From Verrucomicrobiia bacterium (lineage in GTDB: Bacteria; Verrucomicrobiota; Verrucomicrobiia; Verrucomicrobiales; Akkermansiaceae), in NCBI GenBank assembly GCA_030432565.1, contig JAUIGV010000006.1, positions 124,001 through 188,000 on the forward strand: a DNA stretch of 64,000 nt, written 5' to 3'. Shown here in pieces: positions 8,150-16,424 of this stretch (the stretch's first letter is position 1; each line of letters opens with the position of its first letter). A program made the translations under genes and the position numbers. The notes under the pieces are model-generated. The model saw only the letters and a program-made list of their open reading frames with translations, was not told where the DNA came from and ran no database searches.

Positions 8150-9445
8150 TCAGTCTGTCCCAGCGTCTTCGATCAAAACACCGGCGTGATCCATGCGTTC
8201 GCGTAGCGAATCCGCGAGGGGACTGTCGCTAAGGCTTTCTCCGGATTGAAACGAGAAGCGGATCAGTCCCAAGAAATAGTCGCTGATGATGATCTTGAAG
8301 ATGAGGATGCTTCCGCCGAGTTTGCAGAGGAAGTGCAGGACGCTGGCGGCATCGGCATCTGGATGATTGGAGAGAATCCATGCTGCGCCGGCGATGGCGA
8401 TCCCGTAGCAACTGAGCACCTTAAGTTTCATCGATTCGAGCAATTCCGAGGCCTCACTCAGTGAAGCCGGGCGAATCAGACTGGTCACCTTGGCAAGAAT
8501 CAGGAGAGGGGCGATGGTGAGGGCTCCGAACATGATTACGGACGGGGTGTTACCGATCTGCACCGCCAGGATCAGGGCAATCAGGAAGAAGAGTGCATTA
8601 AACGGGGCAATGATGAGAGCGATCCAACCCGAAAGCGAAGACTCGGGGATGATGGACTTCATGATGATGGCGGAGCGCAGGAAGGCCGGGAAGATCGAGA
8701 TCACCAAGGGGACCAGACTGATTGTATAATAGAGCCCGGCATAGCCGGCCCACCCGAGAGATTCCACTTGATAATGTGTCTGGACAAACCAGCGGCCTGG
8801 AACCAGCCCCATCGCGAAAGGAAGAAGGAAGGCGGGTATTAGCGTTAGTCGACCGAGCAATCGCGAGCGCTGATAGTTCTTCCAGGAAAGAAAGGACATG
8901 GTGACCAGGATGGCTGTTCCAATCGGGAGAATGATGCCGGCTGCATTGGTGAAGTGTATAAAAGCGGGAACATCCGGATCGGCTACCATCCGCATGGAAT
9001 GTGGAAACCCAAAAATCGAAGAGAGCACGATCAGAAAGGCTCCCGTCATTAAGACGGTCCGGCGCCATACGAGAAAGCCGCCCATTGTCGGATCGTCCCT
9101 AAGGGCCGCAAACTCGCTGAGTTGGAGCCGTTCGGAGTCGGTGATTTGCAAGCCTTGGAGATTACTTGAGAAGACACGCACCGTCAGGGCCGGCAAAGCG
9201 CGTCCGACGGAGCGCACCCGGCCGGGACGGGGTGAGCCGGAATGCCTGCCATTTCCATTGCCCGGGAGGTATTTCCGGAAGGGGCTGTCCTCCAGCGCCA
9301 TCCACTCTGAGGATTTCTCTAAGGCGACCCTGGTCGTCCTGCCGAGTTGGCCCTTCTCGATCAAAGCAACCAGTTCGCTGCTGGAGACCGGGTCGGACCG
9401 TTCACCAGGGGTGCTTTCGTAATGCCAGAATTGCTCGGGATTCAT
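8150..9445 (-). CDS. Polytopic membrane protein with N-terminal GYF_2 (DUF4339) domain
   Basis: A 431-residue protein. Residues about 1-60 (FWHYESTPGER, then a tryptophan near residue 48) look like the GYF_2/DUF4339 domain, a small peptide-binding-like module common in PVC bacteria. After a basic linker rich in Gly and Arg there are about eight hydrophobic segments between residues 135 and 405. No enzymatic motif is visible. It follows the aldo/keto reductase and SDR genes on the same strand with a gap of 64 bases. Function unknown. Confidence 0.65.
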   Translation of the reverse strand: MNPEQFWHYESTPGERSDPVSSSELVALIEKGQLGRTTRVALEKSSEWMALEDSPFRKYLPGNGNGRHSGSPRPGRVRSVGRALPALTVRVFSSNLQGLQITDSERLQLSEFAALRDDPTMGGFLVWRRTVLMTGAFLIVLSSIFGFPHSMRMVADPDVPAFIHFTNAAGIILPIGTAILVTMSFLSWKNYQRSRLLGRLTLIPAFLLPFAMGLVPGRWFVQTHYQVESLGWAGYAGLYYTISLVPLVISIFPAFLRSAIIMKSIIPESSLSGWIALIIAPFNALFFLIALILAVQIGNTPSVIMFGALTIAPLLILAKVTSLIRPASLSEASELLESMKLKVLSCYGIAIAGAAWILSNHPDADAASVLHFLCKLGGSILIFKIIISDYFLGLIRFSFQSGESLSDSPLADSLRERMDHAGVLIEDAGTD

Positions 9446-9509
9446 GCAAGAGGTCTTCTTTTTCCTATGGAGGTGATTGTGGCAACGGGCGCTGGCAAGT
9501 TCGCGGTTG

Positions 9510-10217
9510 CTAGATAAATTCCTGATAGGTGGGTTTAATCACCAGTTCGGGCACGACGACGTGTTTGGGAAGCTGGGCGATGGCGACGATGAGGGAGGCA
9601 ATGTCCTCGGGGTGGACCATGCGGGCCTTTTGTTCGTCGGGGACTTTGACGGGGCGTTCGTCGAGGATGGGGGTGTTGATCTCTCCGGGGAAAATGCTGG
9701 TGATGCGGATCCCGTTGTCAGCTTCCTCCGCATTGATGGCGGAGGCCATGCCGGAGACTCCAAACTTGGAGGTGGCGTAAGCCATGCCGGCGAGCGGGTA
9801 GGCGCGCTTTCCGGCGATGGAGGAAATGTTGAAAACGAGCCCGTCCTGTCGCTCGCGCATCGCTGGGAGGGCGGCGTGAATCAGGTTGAAGAAGCCGGTG
9901 CAATTGATGGCGAGGAGTTTGTCGAAGTCGGCGGGGTCGATCTCGCTGACTTTACGTTTTACGATGTTGACGCCAGCCGAGTTGACGAGGATGTCCGGAG
10001 TGCCGAAGTCCGCGATGAGAGCGTTGACTTCAGCGCGGTTTGAGATGTCGCACACACGGGCGGTGAGTTGGTCACCGGCGACGGCCTGAAGTTTTCCAAG
10101 GTTGCGTCCGCAAATGGTGACGGTGGCTCCGGCTTCGGCGAGTGCTTGGGCGGTGCCGAGTCCGACTCCGCTTCCTCCTCCGGTGACGAGGGCTGTTTTT
10201 CCTGTGAGAGGTTTCAT
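9510..10217 (-). CDS. Short-chain dehydrogenase/reductase
   Basis: A classical SDR of 235 residues. The cofactor motif is TGGGSGVG, the stabilising motif is NSAG (the usual NNAG), a serine lies in FNISSIAGK and the catalytic pair is Tyr-x3-Lys in YATSK. CGRN after beta-2 suggests NADP(H). The start codon directly abuts the stop of the aldo/keto reductase gene, so the two oxidoreductases are co-transcribed and perhaps act on the same carbonyl or sugar substrate, which is not identifiable. Confidence 0.85.
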   Translation of the reverse strand: MKPLTGKTALVTGGGSGVGLGTAQALAEAGATVTICGRNLGKLQAVAGDQLTARVCDISNRAEVNALIADFGTPDILVNSAGVNIVKRKVSEIDPADFDKLLAINCTGFFNLIHAALPAMRERQDGLVFNISSIAGKRAYPLAGMAYATSKFGVSGMASAINAEEADNGIRITSIFPGEINTPILDERPVKVPDEQKARMVHPEDIASLIVAIAQLPKHVVVPELVIKPTYQEFI

Positions 10218-11183
10218 TTAGTCAAAGATGGGAAAGAATGTGTTGAATGCCTTTTCGCCAAAAACGGCGGGATCGTTGAAACGTTTGTGTTGGTCAAGAT
10301 CCGAGATCGCGGTCAGTTCTTCGGGCGTAAGGACGAATTCGAAGATGTCGAAGTTTTCGCGAAGGTGGTCGGGTGATTGCGTTTTTGGGATGGGAATGGT
10401 GCCGCGTTGCATGGCCCAGCGAAGGGCGACCTGAGCGGTGGATTTGCCGTGGGCGGCTGCGATTCTTTCGAGAACAGGATGAGCGAGGATGCGTTCGGAT
10501 GCCTCGGCCATGCCGAGGGGGAGGTAGGAGTCGGCCCCGAAGGGGGAGAAGGCGGTGACGGCGACGTCTTGTTCCTGACAAAAGCGGAGGAGGTTTTCCT
10601 GGCAAAGATAGGGGTGCATTTCGACCTGCAGGACGGCGGGCTTGATGCGGGCATAGGAAAGGACTTCACGAAGCATGGCGGTGCCGATGTTGGAAACGCC
10701 AATTCGTTTGGTGAGACCTGCGTCGACGAGCTCTTCCATGGCGCGCCAGGTATCGGAGTAGGGCACCGGGATGGGGCTCATGGCCTCGCCTCCGGCGGTC
10801 CAGCCGGGAGGATACATTTTGTCGAAGGGGACGAATTCGAGCGCGATGGGGAAGTGGATGAGGTAGAGGTCGAGTTGCCCGATGCCGAGATCGGAGAGGG
10901 TCTTTTCGCAGGCCGCACGGACGTGTTGGGGCTCGTGGTAAGTGTTCCAGAGCTTGCTGGTCACCCAGAGATCTTCGCGAGCACACAGCCCGGCGTTAAG
11001 GGCGGAAGCGATTCCGTTCCCGACAAGACGTTCATTGCCGTAGTCTGCGGCGCAGTCGAGGTGGCGGTATCCCGTTTCGATGGCCTGGTGGACAATTTGT
11101 GGCGTGAGTTCTTCGGGGATCTTCCAGGTGCCGAGGCCTGGAGAAGGGAGGGCGGAACCGTCGGGAAAGAGGTGGGCTGACAT
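10218..11183 (-). CDS. Aldo/keto reductase
   Basis: A 321-residue TIM-barrel NADPH reductase. The catalytic tetrad can be followed: Asp and Tyr in DCAADYGNE, Lys in VTSKLWNT and His in YLIHFP. The C-terminal IPIPKTQSPDHLREN binds the cofactor phosphate. It is the first gene of the pair with the SDR and starts about 170 bases from the SRP RNA terminators, which lie upstream of it on the same strand. Substrate unknown. Confidence 0.9.
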   Translation of the reverse strand: MSAHLFPDGSALPSPGLGTWKIPEELTPQIVHQAIETGYRHLDCAADYGNERLVGNGIASALNAGLCAREDLWVTSKLWNTYHEPQHVRAACEKTLSDLGIGQLDLYLIHFPIALEFVPFDKMYPPGWTAGGEAMSPIPVPYSDTWRAMEELVDAGLTKRIGVSNIGTAMLREVLSYARIKPAVLQVEMHPYLCQENLLRFCQEQDVAVTAFSPFGADSYLPLGMAEASERILAHPVLERIAAAHGKSTAQVALRWAMQRGTIPIPKTQSPDHLRENFDIFEFVLTPEELTAISDLDQHKRFNDPAVFGEKAFNTFFPIFD

Positions 11184-11224
11184 TTCGGGAGGATCTTAGG
11201 AAAGGAGCACCGCATCCGGCCAAT

Positions 11225-11255
11225 AAAAAAGCCACCTGCGGTGAAGCGCGGCAGC
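11225..11255 (-). terminator. Second terminator on the minus strand behind the SRP RNA
   Basis: On the minus strand the arms GCTGCC and GGTGGC pair (two G-U pairs), extended inside by GCG with CGC across one bulged base, and are followed by six T, A, TT. It stands directly after the T-rich end of the SRP RNA and protects the aldo/keto reductase gene from read-through. Confidence 0.65.
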
Positions 11256-11265
11256 TAAAAATAAA

Positions 11266-11358
11266 AAGTGCCAGGAAGCCACGGCAATGAGGGACAAGCT
11301 GCGGCTGCTACTTTCGTCCTGACCGGGTCCACCAGCCCACACTCCGTGACTCCTGACG
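11266..11358 (-). ncRNA. ffs: Signal recognition particle RNA, small bacterial type (4.5S-like)
   Basis: The minus strand carries GGTCAGGAC-GAAA-GTAGCAGCC, which matches the conserved apical domain of SRP RNA that binds Ffh (CAGG opposite AGCA, capped by a GNRA tetraloop). The outer arms pair: GGAGTCACGG (plus 11344-11353) with CCGTGGCTTC (plus 11275-11284), extended by GTCAG with CTGGC across one bulged base, and an inner helix AGTG-GGG with CCC-CATT lies between. A T-rich run (plus 11257-11267) ends the RNA. The length of about 93 bases fits the short SRP class. A weak candidate promoter (TTGCCC, then TAACTC after 17 bases) lies just upstream. The distal helix is 2 bp instead of the usual 3. 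Ends are approximate. Confidence 0.85.
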
Positions 11359-11419
11359 GGGGAGAGTTAAGGGAGAGCCGCGGGAAGGGCAATGATTTTT
11401 ATTGAGGACCTCGAGAAAG

Positions 11420-11686
11420 CTACCAGCTCTGCATCCAGAGGAGGAAGGCAAAGAGCAGCGAAGCGAGGAGAAAGACGGCTGTAATAAAGCCAAGACCAAT
11501 GCGATGAGGCGACGGTGCGGGCTCGTTGAGTCCAAATTGCAGGGGCTTTTCGCCGGGCAGAAATTGCGGTCCCGCGCCTCCGGTTTTGCTGGAGTTTTGT
11601 TTACTTCGCTGTTTTCGGGAAGCGGCGAATTTCCCGACATAGTCTATCGAACGCTCGCGACCGGGAGTCGGGATTCCTGGGAGCAT
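11420..11686 (-). CDS. Small protein with C-terminal membrane segment (unknown)
   Basis: An 88-residue product counted from the ATG; an in-frame TTG at 11704 would add six residues and overlap the gene before it. The first 60 residues are polar, basic and low in complexity, and a single hydrophobic segment (about 20 residues, GLGFITAVFLLASLLFAFLL) ends four residues from the C-terminus. This is the layout of a tail-anchored protein. It follows a similar small gene by seven bases. Unknown function; it may be specific to the lineage. Confidence 0.5.
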   Translation of the reverse strand: MLPGIPTPGRERSIDYVGKFAASRKQRSKQNSSKTGGAGPQFLPGEKPLQFGLNEPAPSPHRIGLGFITAVFLLASLLFAFLLWMQSW

Positions 11687-11693
11687 GGTAAGT

Positions 11694-11954
11694 TCAGTTT
11701 CCAAAGATTACGTAGAAAATCACGAGTAGCATTGGGAGGGAAAGGATCAGAAAGAAGATCCCGGAAAACCCTTCGTCGGTTTTAAGCTTGGTTTTACGCA
11801 AACAGGCGTCGAGAGGTTTATCGGTGCCAAGGAATTTCACCCGAGATTTCGAAATGTCTTTTTCGCGGCTCGACCGGCCATTACGGCCATCGGCATAGCG
11901 GCTGGCATAAGAGCGGGAACCGAGGCCTTTGGGTGCTGGAAAATTTTTTCTCAT
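11694..11954 (-). CDS. Small protein with C-terminal membrane segment (unknown)
   Basis: An 86-residue product from an ATG. The N-terminal 60 residues are basic and rich in Arg, Ser, Gly and Lys, and the last 20 (FSGIFFLILSLPMLLVIFYV region) form one membrane segment with only four residues behind it. It has the same plan as the gene that follows it and lies 65 bases downstream of mazG on the same strand. No family is recognised. Confidence 0.5.
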   Translation of the reverse strand: MRKNFPAPKGLGSRSYASRYADGRNGRSSREKDISKSRVKFLGTDKPLDACLRKTKLKTDEGFSGIFFLILSLPMLLVIFYVIFGN

Positions 11955-12019
11955 GAAGGGACGATGGTTCGGAAGAGAAAGTCACGCCATGGTAATGGGC
12001 GAGACCTTTTGTAACCGCG

Positions 12020-12832
12020 CTACTTTGCGGCGTTCCAGTGGGCGTCCATTTGCTCCAGGGTGGCGTCCTCCAGGGAGATTTGGTCTTTCTTGAGGCCCTT
12101 TTCGATTTGGTCGAAGCGGTGAAGAAACTTTTGGTTGGTCCCTTCGAGGGCGACCTCGGGATCGACATCGAGTTTCCGAGCGAGGTTGGTGACGATGAAA
12201 AGAAGGTCGCCAATTTCGGCCTGAAGTTCCTTGGAAGCAGGCATCCCTTCCACGTGCTTGGCCAGTTCCTCGCGAACTTCGGCCAGTTCTTCGTCGATTT
12301 TCCCGGCGATGCCGGTGGTGTCCGGCCAGTCGAAGCCGACCTTGCTTGCTTTCTTCTGGAGCTTGGCGGCTTTGAGCAAGGCGGGCAACCCCTTGCCCAC
12401 TCCGTGAAGGTAGGGTTTTTCCTCGTGGCCTTTTTCAGCTCGCTTGATGTCCTCCCACTGGGCGAGAACGCCATCGGTGCCACCGACATTGGAGTCGCCG
12501 TAAACGTGGGGGTGGCGGCGGACCAGTTTGTTGCTGATTCCCCGCGCGATGTCGTCGAGGTCAAAGCGCTTTCCTTCCTGGGCCAGCTCGGCATGGAAGA
12601 CGACCTGCAGGAGGAGGTCGCCGAGTTCTTCTTTGAGGTTTTCCTCATCATTGGCGCGGATGGCGGCAACGGTTTCGTAAGTTTCCTCGATGAGATTGGA
12701 AACCAGCGACTCGTGGGTCTGCTCGGCATCCCAGGGGCATCCGCCGGGAGCACGAAGCCGGTGCATGATGGCACGAAGGCGCTCGATTTGGCGGCCGGGC
12801 TCGGCGCAGTTGATCATTTCGTCGTCGGTCAT
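12020..12832 (-). CDS. mazG: Nucleoside triphosphate pyrophosphohydrolase MazG
   Basis: A 270-residue all-alpha NTP pyrophosphatase. GGCPWDAEQTHESL near residue 30 opens the first MazG domain, whose Mg2+ ligands are the EETYE and EELGDLLLQ glutamates and aspartate. A second copy with EELAEVREEL and EIGDLLF follows in the C-terminal half, as in the two-domain E. coli type. RRHPHVYGD is also typical. The enzyme hydrolyses NTPs to NMP and pyrophosphate and clears aberrant nucleotides or lowers NTP pools in stress. Its ATG overlaps the stop of the rhomboid gene by one base (TAATG). Confidence 0.93.
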   Translation of the reverse strand: MTDDEMINCAEPGRQIERLRAIMHRLRAPGGCPWDAEQTHESLVSNLIEETYETVAAIRANDEENLKEELGDLLLQVVFHAELAQEGKRFDLDDIARGISNKLVRRHPHVYGDSNVGGTDGVLAQWEDIKRAEKGHEEKPYLHGVGKGLPALLKAAKLQKKASKVGFDWPDTTGIAGKIDEELAEVREELAKHVEGMPASKELQAEIGDLLFIVTNLARKLDVDPEVALEGTNQKFLHRFDQIEKGLKKDQISLEDATLEQMDAHWNAAK

Positions 12833-13731
12833 TATTTGCGTCGTGCTTTGTCGAGGATGTCCCTTTCCTTTTTGGTGAGAGACTGAATGCCCTGCTCGGA
12901 GATCTTATCGAGGATCCGATCCACTTCCCTGGTTAATTCGAGAGGGGAGCGCTTGCTTTCACGAACAACGGTGGCGTCACGGGTGCGCCGTGGACCCTTT
13001 TTCTGTGTTCCGGACCCAATTTGTGAAAGTTTAATGACGAACTCCTTGAGTGGAGGTAGTTTGAGGACGGCGAATCCAAAGATTGCTCCGCCGAGGTGGC
13101 CGGCGCTTCCTCCGGCATTGTGCCAGTTAAAGATTACGGCAAGTGATTCGATGATGAGGTAGCCGATCGCGAAGGTTCGCATCTTGAGAGGGATGACGAA
13201 AAAGAGGAGAATGCGGGCATCGGGTGCGACAAAGTAGAAGGCTGCCAGGATGCCGAACAAGCCAGCAGATGCTCCCACCATTTGAACCGCCGGAGTGTAG
13301 CCATCAAAGAATCCGGGGAGGAAGAAAAGCAGGGTGTAAAAGAGGGCTCCGGCCACTCCGCAGAGAAGGTAGAAGACCAGATACGCCCGGCTGGTCATCC
13401 AGCGCTCGATAAAGGGGCCGAAGAAAAACAGGCCGAGGCAGTTGGCAAGGAGGTGGCCGAATCCGGCATGCAGGAACTGGAAGGTGATCAGTCGCCAGAT
13501 CTGAAATCCGTAAATTCCCTCCTCAATGCTGAAGCTGCCGAGACGATAGAATGCTGATTCCTGCAGCCGTTGGCCCGGGCCGGTAAGGAGGATTTGGATA
13601 AAAAGGATCCCCACATTGATGATCAGAAGCCACTTGCTGACAGGGGCGCCCTCGAAGGGGCCGGGCATGCGGGGCGGGCCGGATTGATAGCCCGGCTGCA
13701 TGTAGTCACGATCGTTGTATCCCACACCCAA
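12832..13731 (-). CDS. Rhomboid family intramembrane serine protease
   Basis: About 299 residues with six hydrophobic segments between residues 30 and 235. The catalytic serine is in GASAG (GxSxG) and the histidine in GGSAGHLGG; the HAGFGHLLAN segment of the family is present after the first loop. It would cleave membrane-spanning substrates inside the inner membrane. The C-terminal 60 residues are a charged cytoplasmic tail ending in a helix-rich stretch. Start: TTG at 13731 or ATG at 13701, ten codons later; neither has a good Shine-Dalgarno, and the N-terminal residues are not conserved enough to decide. Confidence 0.88.
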   Translation of the reverse strand: MGVGYNDRDYMQPGYQSGPPRMPGPFEGAPVSKWLLIINVGILFIQILLTGPGQRLQESAFYRLGSFSIEEGIYGFQIWRLITFQFLHAGFGHLLANCLGLFFFGPFIERWMTSRAYLVFYLLCGVAGALFYTLLFFLPGFFDGYTPAVQMVGASAGLFGILAAFYFVAPDARILLFFVIPLKMRTFAIGYLIIESLAVIFNWHNAGGSAGHLGGAIFGFAVLKLPPLKEFVIKLSQIGSGTQKKGPRRTRDATVVRESKRSPLELTREVDRILDKISEQGIQSLTKKERDILDKARRK

Positions 13732-13804
13732 GAAATAGCAGTGATTGGCAGGACTGGAAAATGAAACTTTTTCTTAAGGCGAATCCGGTTTGTACTTCCC
13801 GGCG

Positions 13805-14911
13805 ATGACGCTACGCGATCTCGGATGGAATGATGACTTTGGAAAGGCCTTTGAGGAGGTTGCAAAGGATGGCTGGGTGCCTGGCCGGCTGATCCGGGAG
13901 ACGAAGATTAATTTCTCGGCTCTCTTGGATGATGCCGAGGAAGTCGATTGTGTGGTGGGGGGCAAAGTCTGGCACGATGCTTCCTGCGACGCCGAGCTTC
14001 CCGCGGTGGGGGACTGGGTGGCCATCGATTTGGGGGCCGGAGAGAATGACGAACACATCATCCGTGCGAGGCTTCCGAGGCAGACTTGTTTTTCGCGCAA
14101 GGCTCCCGGCAAAAGCAGCGAGGAGCAGGTGATGGCAGCGAATGTCGACATTGTGGTGGTCGTGACCGATGCGGGCCCGGACTTCAATCTTCGGCGCATG
14201 GAGCGCTATTTCACCATTATCCAAAAGAGCGGCGCGCGTTGCGTGGTGTTGGTGAATAAATCGGATCTGTTTGAACCCGGGGTCAACGAAAAGGCACGAG
14301 AAGAGATTCAGGAACTTTCTCCCGATGCCGAGGTTTACGTGACCAGCGCGACGAGGCACGAGGGGCTCGAGGTGCTGAAATCCTACCTCAAACCGGGGAT
14401 TACCCTGACCATGGTGGGTTCCAGCGGAGTTGGGAAATCGACGCTGGTGAATCAACTGCTGGGTGAGGAATGGTTGTGGACCGGCGAGGTGAATGAGGTC
14501 ACGGGCAAAGGGCGGCACACTACGGTGGCGAGGGAGTTGGTGGTTTTGGAGGATGGCGGGATGTTGGTCGACAATCCGGGAATTCGCGAAGTCCAGATGT
14601 GGACGGACGAGGATACCCTCCGTGATAGTTTTGCAGATGTGGAGGATTTGACGAACCAATGCAAGTTTCGCGACTGCAAGCATCAGGGCGACAAAGGATG
14701 TGCCATCGAGGCGGCGGTGAAAGCGGGTGAGCTGGACCCGGCGCGCTATGAAGGATACCTTAGGCTCGATGAGGAGATCGAGGAACTCAACTTCCGGCGC
14801 AAGAAGCGTCAGATGATTGTCGAGCGTTGGGGTAAGCGAAATAAGCGCGTCAAGGCGCGAAACCGCGAAGACCGGATCGAGTTGGAGAAAGAAGAGCGGG
14901 GCGAACTCTAG
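13805..14911 (+). CDS. rsgA: Ribosome small subunit GTPase RsgA
   Basis: A 368-residue circularly permuted GTPase. After an N-terminal OB fold the G motifs come in the order G4 (NKSD), G1 (GSSGVGKST) and G3 (DNPG), which is diagnostic of RsgA/YjeQ. A C-terminal zinc-binding group (Cys-x5-Cys-x-His-x5-Cys in CKFRDCKHQGDKGC) follows. It assists late maturation of the 30S subunit. The charged tail of about 40 residues suits rRNA contact. The ATG at 13805 is chosen over a TTG five codons upstream. Confidence 0.95.
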   Translation: MTLRDLGWNDDFGKAFEEVAKDGWVPGRLIRETKINFSALLDDAEEVDCVVGGKVWHDASCDAELPAVGDWVAIDLGAGENDEHIIRARLPRQTCFSRKAPGKSSEEQVMAANVDIVVVVTDAGPDFNLRRMERYFTIIQKSGARCVVLVNKSDLFEPGVNEKAREEIQELSPDAEVYVTSATRHEGLEVLKSYLKPGITLTMVGSSGVGKSTLVNQLLGEEWLWTGEVNEVTGKGRHTTVARELVVLEDGGMLVDNPGIREVQMWTDEDTLRDSFADVEDLTNQCKFRDCKHQGDKGCAIEAAVKAGELDPARYEGYLRLDEEIEELNFRRKKRQMIVERWGKRNKRVKARNREDRIELEKEERGEL

Positions 14912-14920
14912 GCGCCGGGC

Positions 14921-15409
14921 TTATTGCGGGCGTCCGCGCTGCCAACTTTCGACCCGGCCATTGGTAAATTTCACCCAGGAAGAAGCCTGGGGAATGTAGG
15001 CGACATCGGTGCCAACTCCGCCATTCCATCCCCACGGACCCCAACCGGGACCGGCGATGCCACCGCGGCGAATTCCCCAACCGGGGCCACCCCAGCCCCC
15101 CCAGCCTCCGCCCCAACCACCCCAGGCCGATTGCACGACGACGGGTGAGAGGCTGTTGTAAATCCACTGCTCGTAGCGTTTACCATTCTTTTCGCCCTCG
15201 GCCTGGCGGTCGGGGCTACCCCAAGCGAGGAAGACGGCAGGTTGAGTCATGCCGTTTTGAATTTTACCGACTTCGACAAGAGCTTGTTGCTCGGGTTTAA
15301 GCGCACGAAAGATTTTGGGGTTTTTCGAGATCCGGGCCGCAGGAGTGCGCGAACTGCTGCAACTCACCGCGAAGAATGCGAGAAAGGAAAGAAAGAAGAA
15401 AGTTTTCAT
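14921..15409 (-). CDS. BamE/SmpA-like lipoprotein with Gly/Trp-rich insert
   Basis: A 162-residue lipoprotein: signal peptide and lipobox AVSC (cysteine 17). Residues about 45-75 include KIQNGMTQPAVFLAWGSPDR, the G-M-T-x3-V-x3-W-G-x-P signature of the BamE/SmpA fold. The protein then has an unusual stretch of about 45 residues made of Gly, Trp and Pro (WGGWGGGWGGWGG and variants) before a final YIPQASSWVKFTNGRV, a typical end of the fold. The insert would sit in a loop of the domain. The start at 15409 (MKTFFF) is chosen because it begins the signal peptide. It may act in envelope assembly, but the family is broad. Confidence 0.7.
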   Translation of the reverse strand: MKTFFFLSFLAFFAVSCSSSRTPAARISKNPKIFRALKPEQQALVEVGKIQNGMTQPAVFLAWGSPDRQAEGEKNGKRYEQWIYNSLSPVVVQSAWGGWGGGWGGWGGPGWGIRRGGIAGPGWGPWGWNGGVGTDVAYIPQASSWVKFTNGRVESWQRGRPQ

Positions 15410-15762
15410 TCGGGCTAGTTTAGACGGAGCTATCGACGCGTGCAAATGATTCTTACAGGGAGGAGGCGCCGTTGCGGATGCTCTTTTGTTAGGAATGTTC
15501 CGTTTGTGATTGGGAGTTATTAGGGGTAGCTATTCTAATTGATAACAGTAGGTGTTGAAGACGATTTCGCGCTTGAGACTGGGACTACGTTATCAAATGC
15601 AGCGGTCCGCTGACTTGGAAACTTGGGTCAACGTGGATGCTCCCTTTCACTTGAGTCAATCGGTTGAGCTCAAAACAGCCGCTCACACCATCGAAGACGG
15701 CTAGTTTTATCGAGTCCGCGAAATTTCACCCACCAACAACTAAAAACGAGCTTTTCAAAATA
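15410..15762. other. Intergenic region of 353 bases
   Basis: The region separates the divergent BamE-like and PEP-CTERM genes and must hold both promoters. I see no hairpin with a T run, no tRNA and no clear repeat. An open frame begins at 15664 in the frame of the PEP-CTERM gene but precedes its signal peptide. Confidence 0.5.
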
Positions 15763-16401
15763 ATGAGAATACAGATTTTAGCTCTAATCAGTGTCACTTT
15801 TTCATCTCTGCAAGCTGCGGTGATTTATAACGCGGAGCCACAGACGATAGTCGGACTTACGGCTGACAATACCATTGCTTTTGATTTTGATCGGAATGGC
15901 GTGGAGGATTTGCGAGTAGAGGCTGTTTATTTGGGGTTTTCGACTCCGGTAGTTCAGTTTCTCTCACCGTCGACAACGCAACTTTTGTATGAATGGTCGG
16001 AACCTGCCATGTATGGAGTGGATTTCCTACCATATAGGTCGAACCAACTGATTGGCCCAGACTCTGAAACAACAGTAGTTCGCTTTGTTTCTCCTGACTC
16101 AGGCGACGGAACGAGACGACTTACCAAAGGATTTCCACTTCCTGATCCACGAGAAGCTGACCGCAATTTTCTCAATCAGACGGCCTATCTTGGATTTCGT
16201 TTTCAAGGTGAAGAAGGTCTTCATTATGGGTATGCGTTGTTCACGGACACGACCTCGCGGGGAACGACTCTTGTGGCGACGGCTTGGGAAAGTGAGCCGA
16301 ACACCGCAATTGTGGCAGGGGCGGTGCCGGAGCCTTCCACGACGCTCCTCTTGTCGCTGGCGGGTGGAAGCCTTCTCTTTTGGCGAAAACGGGCTAATTG
16401 A
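15763..16401 (+). CDS. PEP-CTERM sorting domain protein
   Basis: A 212-residue secreted protein with a signal peptide (about residues 1-18). The C-terminal end has the PEP-CTERM signal: VPEPST, a hydrophobic stretch (LLLSLAGGSLLF) and a basic tail (WRKRAN). Such proteins are processed by an exosortase and sent to the cell surface or extracellular matrix. The central part, with an FDFDRNGVEDL stretch that resembles a calcium-binding loop, is not a family I recognise. The ATG at 15763 starts directly on the signal peptide. No exosortase gene is seen in this window. Confidence 0.85.
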   Translation: MRIQILALISVTFSSLQAAVIYNAEPQTIVGLTADNTIAFDFDRNGVEDLRVEAVYLGFSTPVVQFLSPSTTQLLYEWSEPAMYGVDFLPYRSNQLIGPDSETTVVRFVSPDSGDGTRRLTKGFPLPDPREADRNFLNQTAYLGFRFQGEEGLHYGYALFTDTTSRGTTLVATAWESEPNTAIVAGAVPEPSTTLLLSLAGGSLLFWRKRAN

Positions 16402-16424
16402 TGACACAAGAAGCTGCTATCATT

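Noticed and set aside
10377-11180. Long open frame of 267 codons on the plus strand opposite the aldo/keto reductase gene
   Set aside because: Composition is rich in Gly, Val, Asp and Glu without motifs, and it mirrors a gene with a complete catalytic tetrad on the other strand.
12038-12886. Open frame of 282 codons opposite mazG
   Set aside because: MazG motifs are complete on the minus strand; this frame is a by-product of its codon bias.
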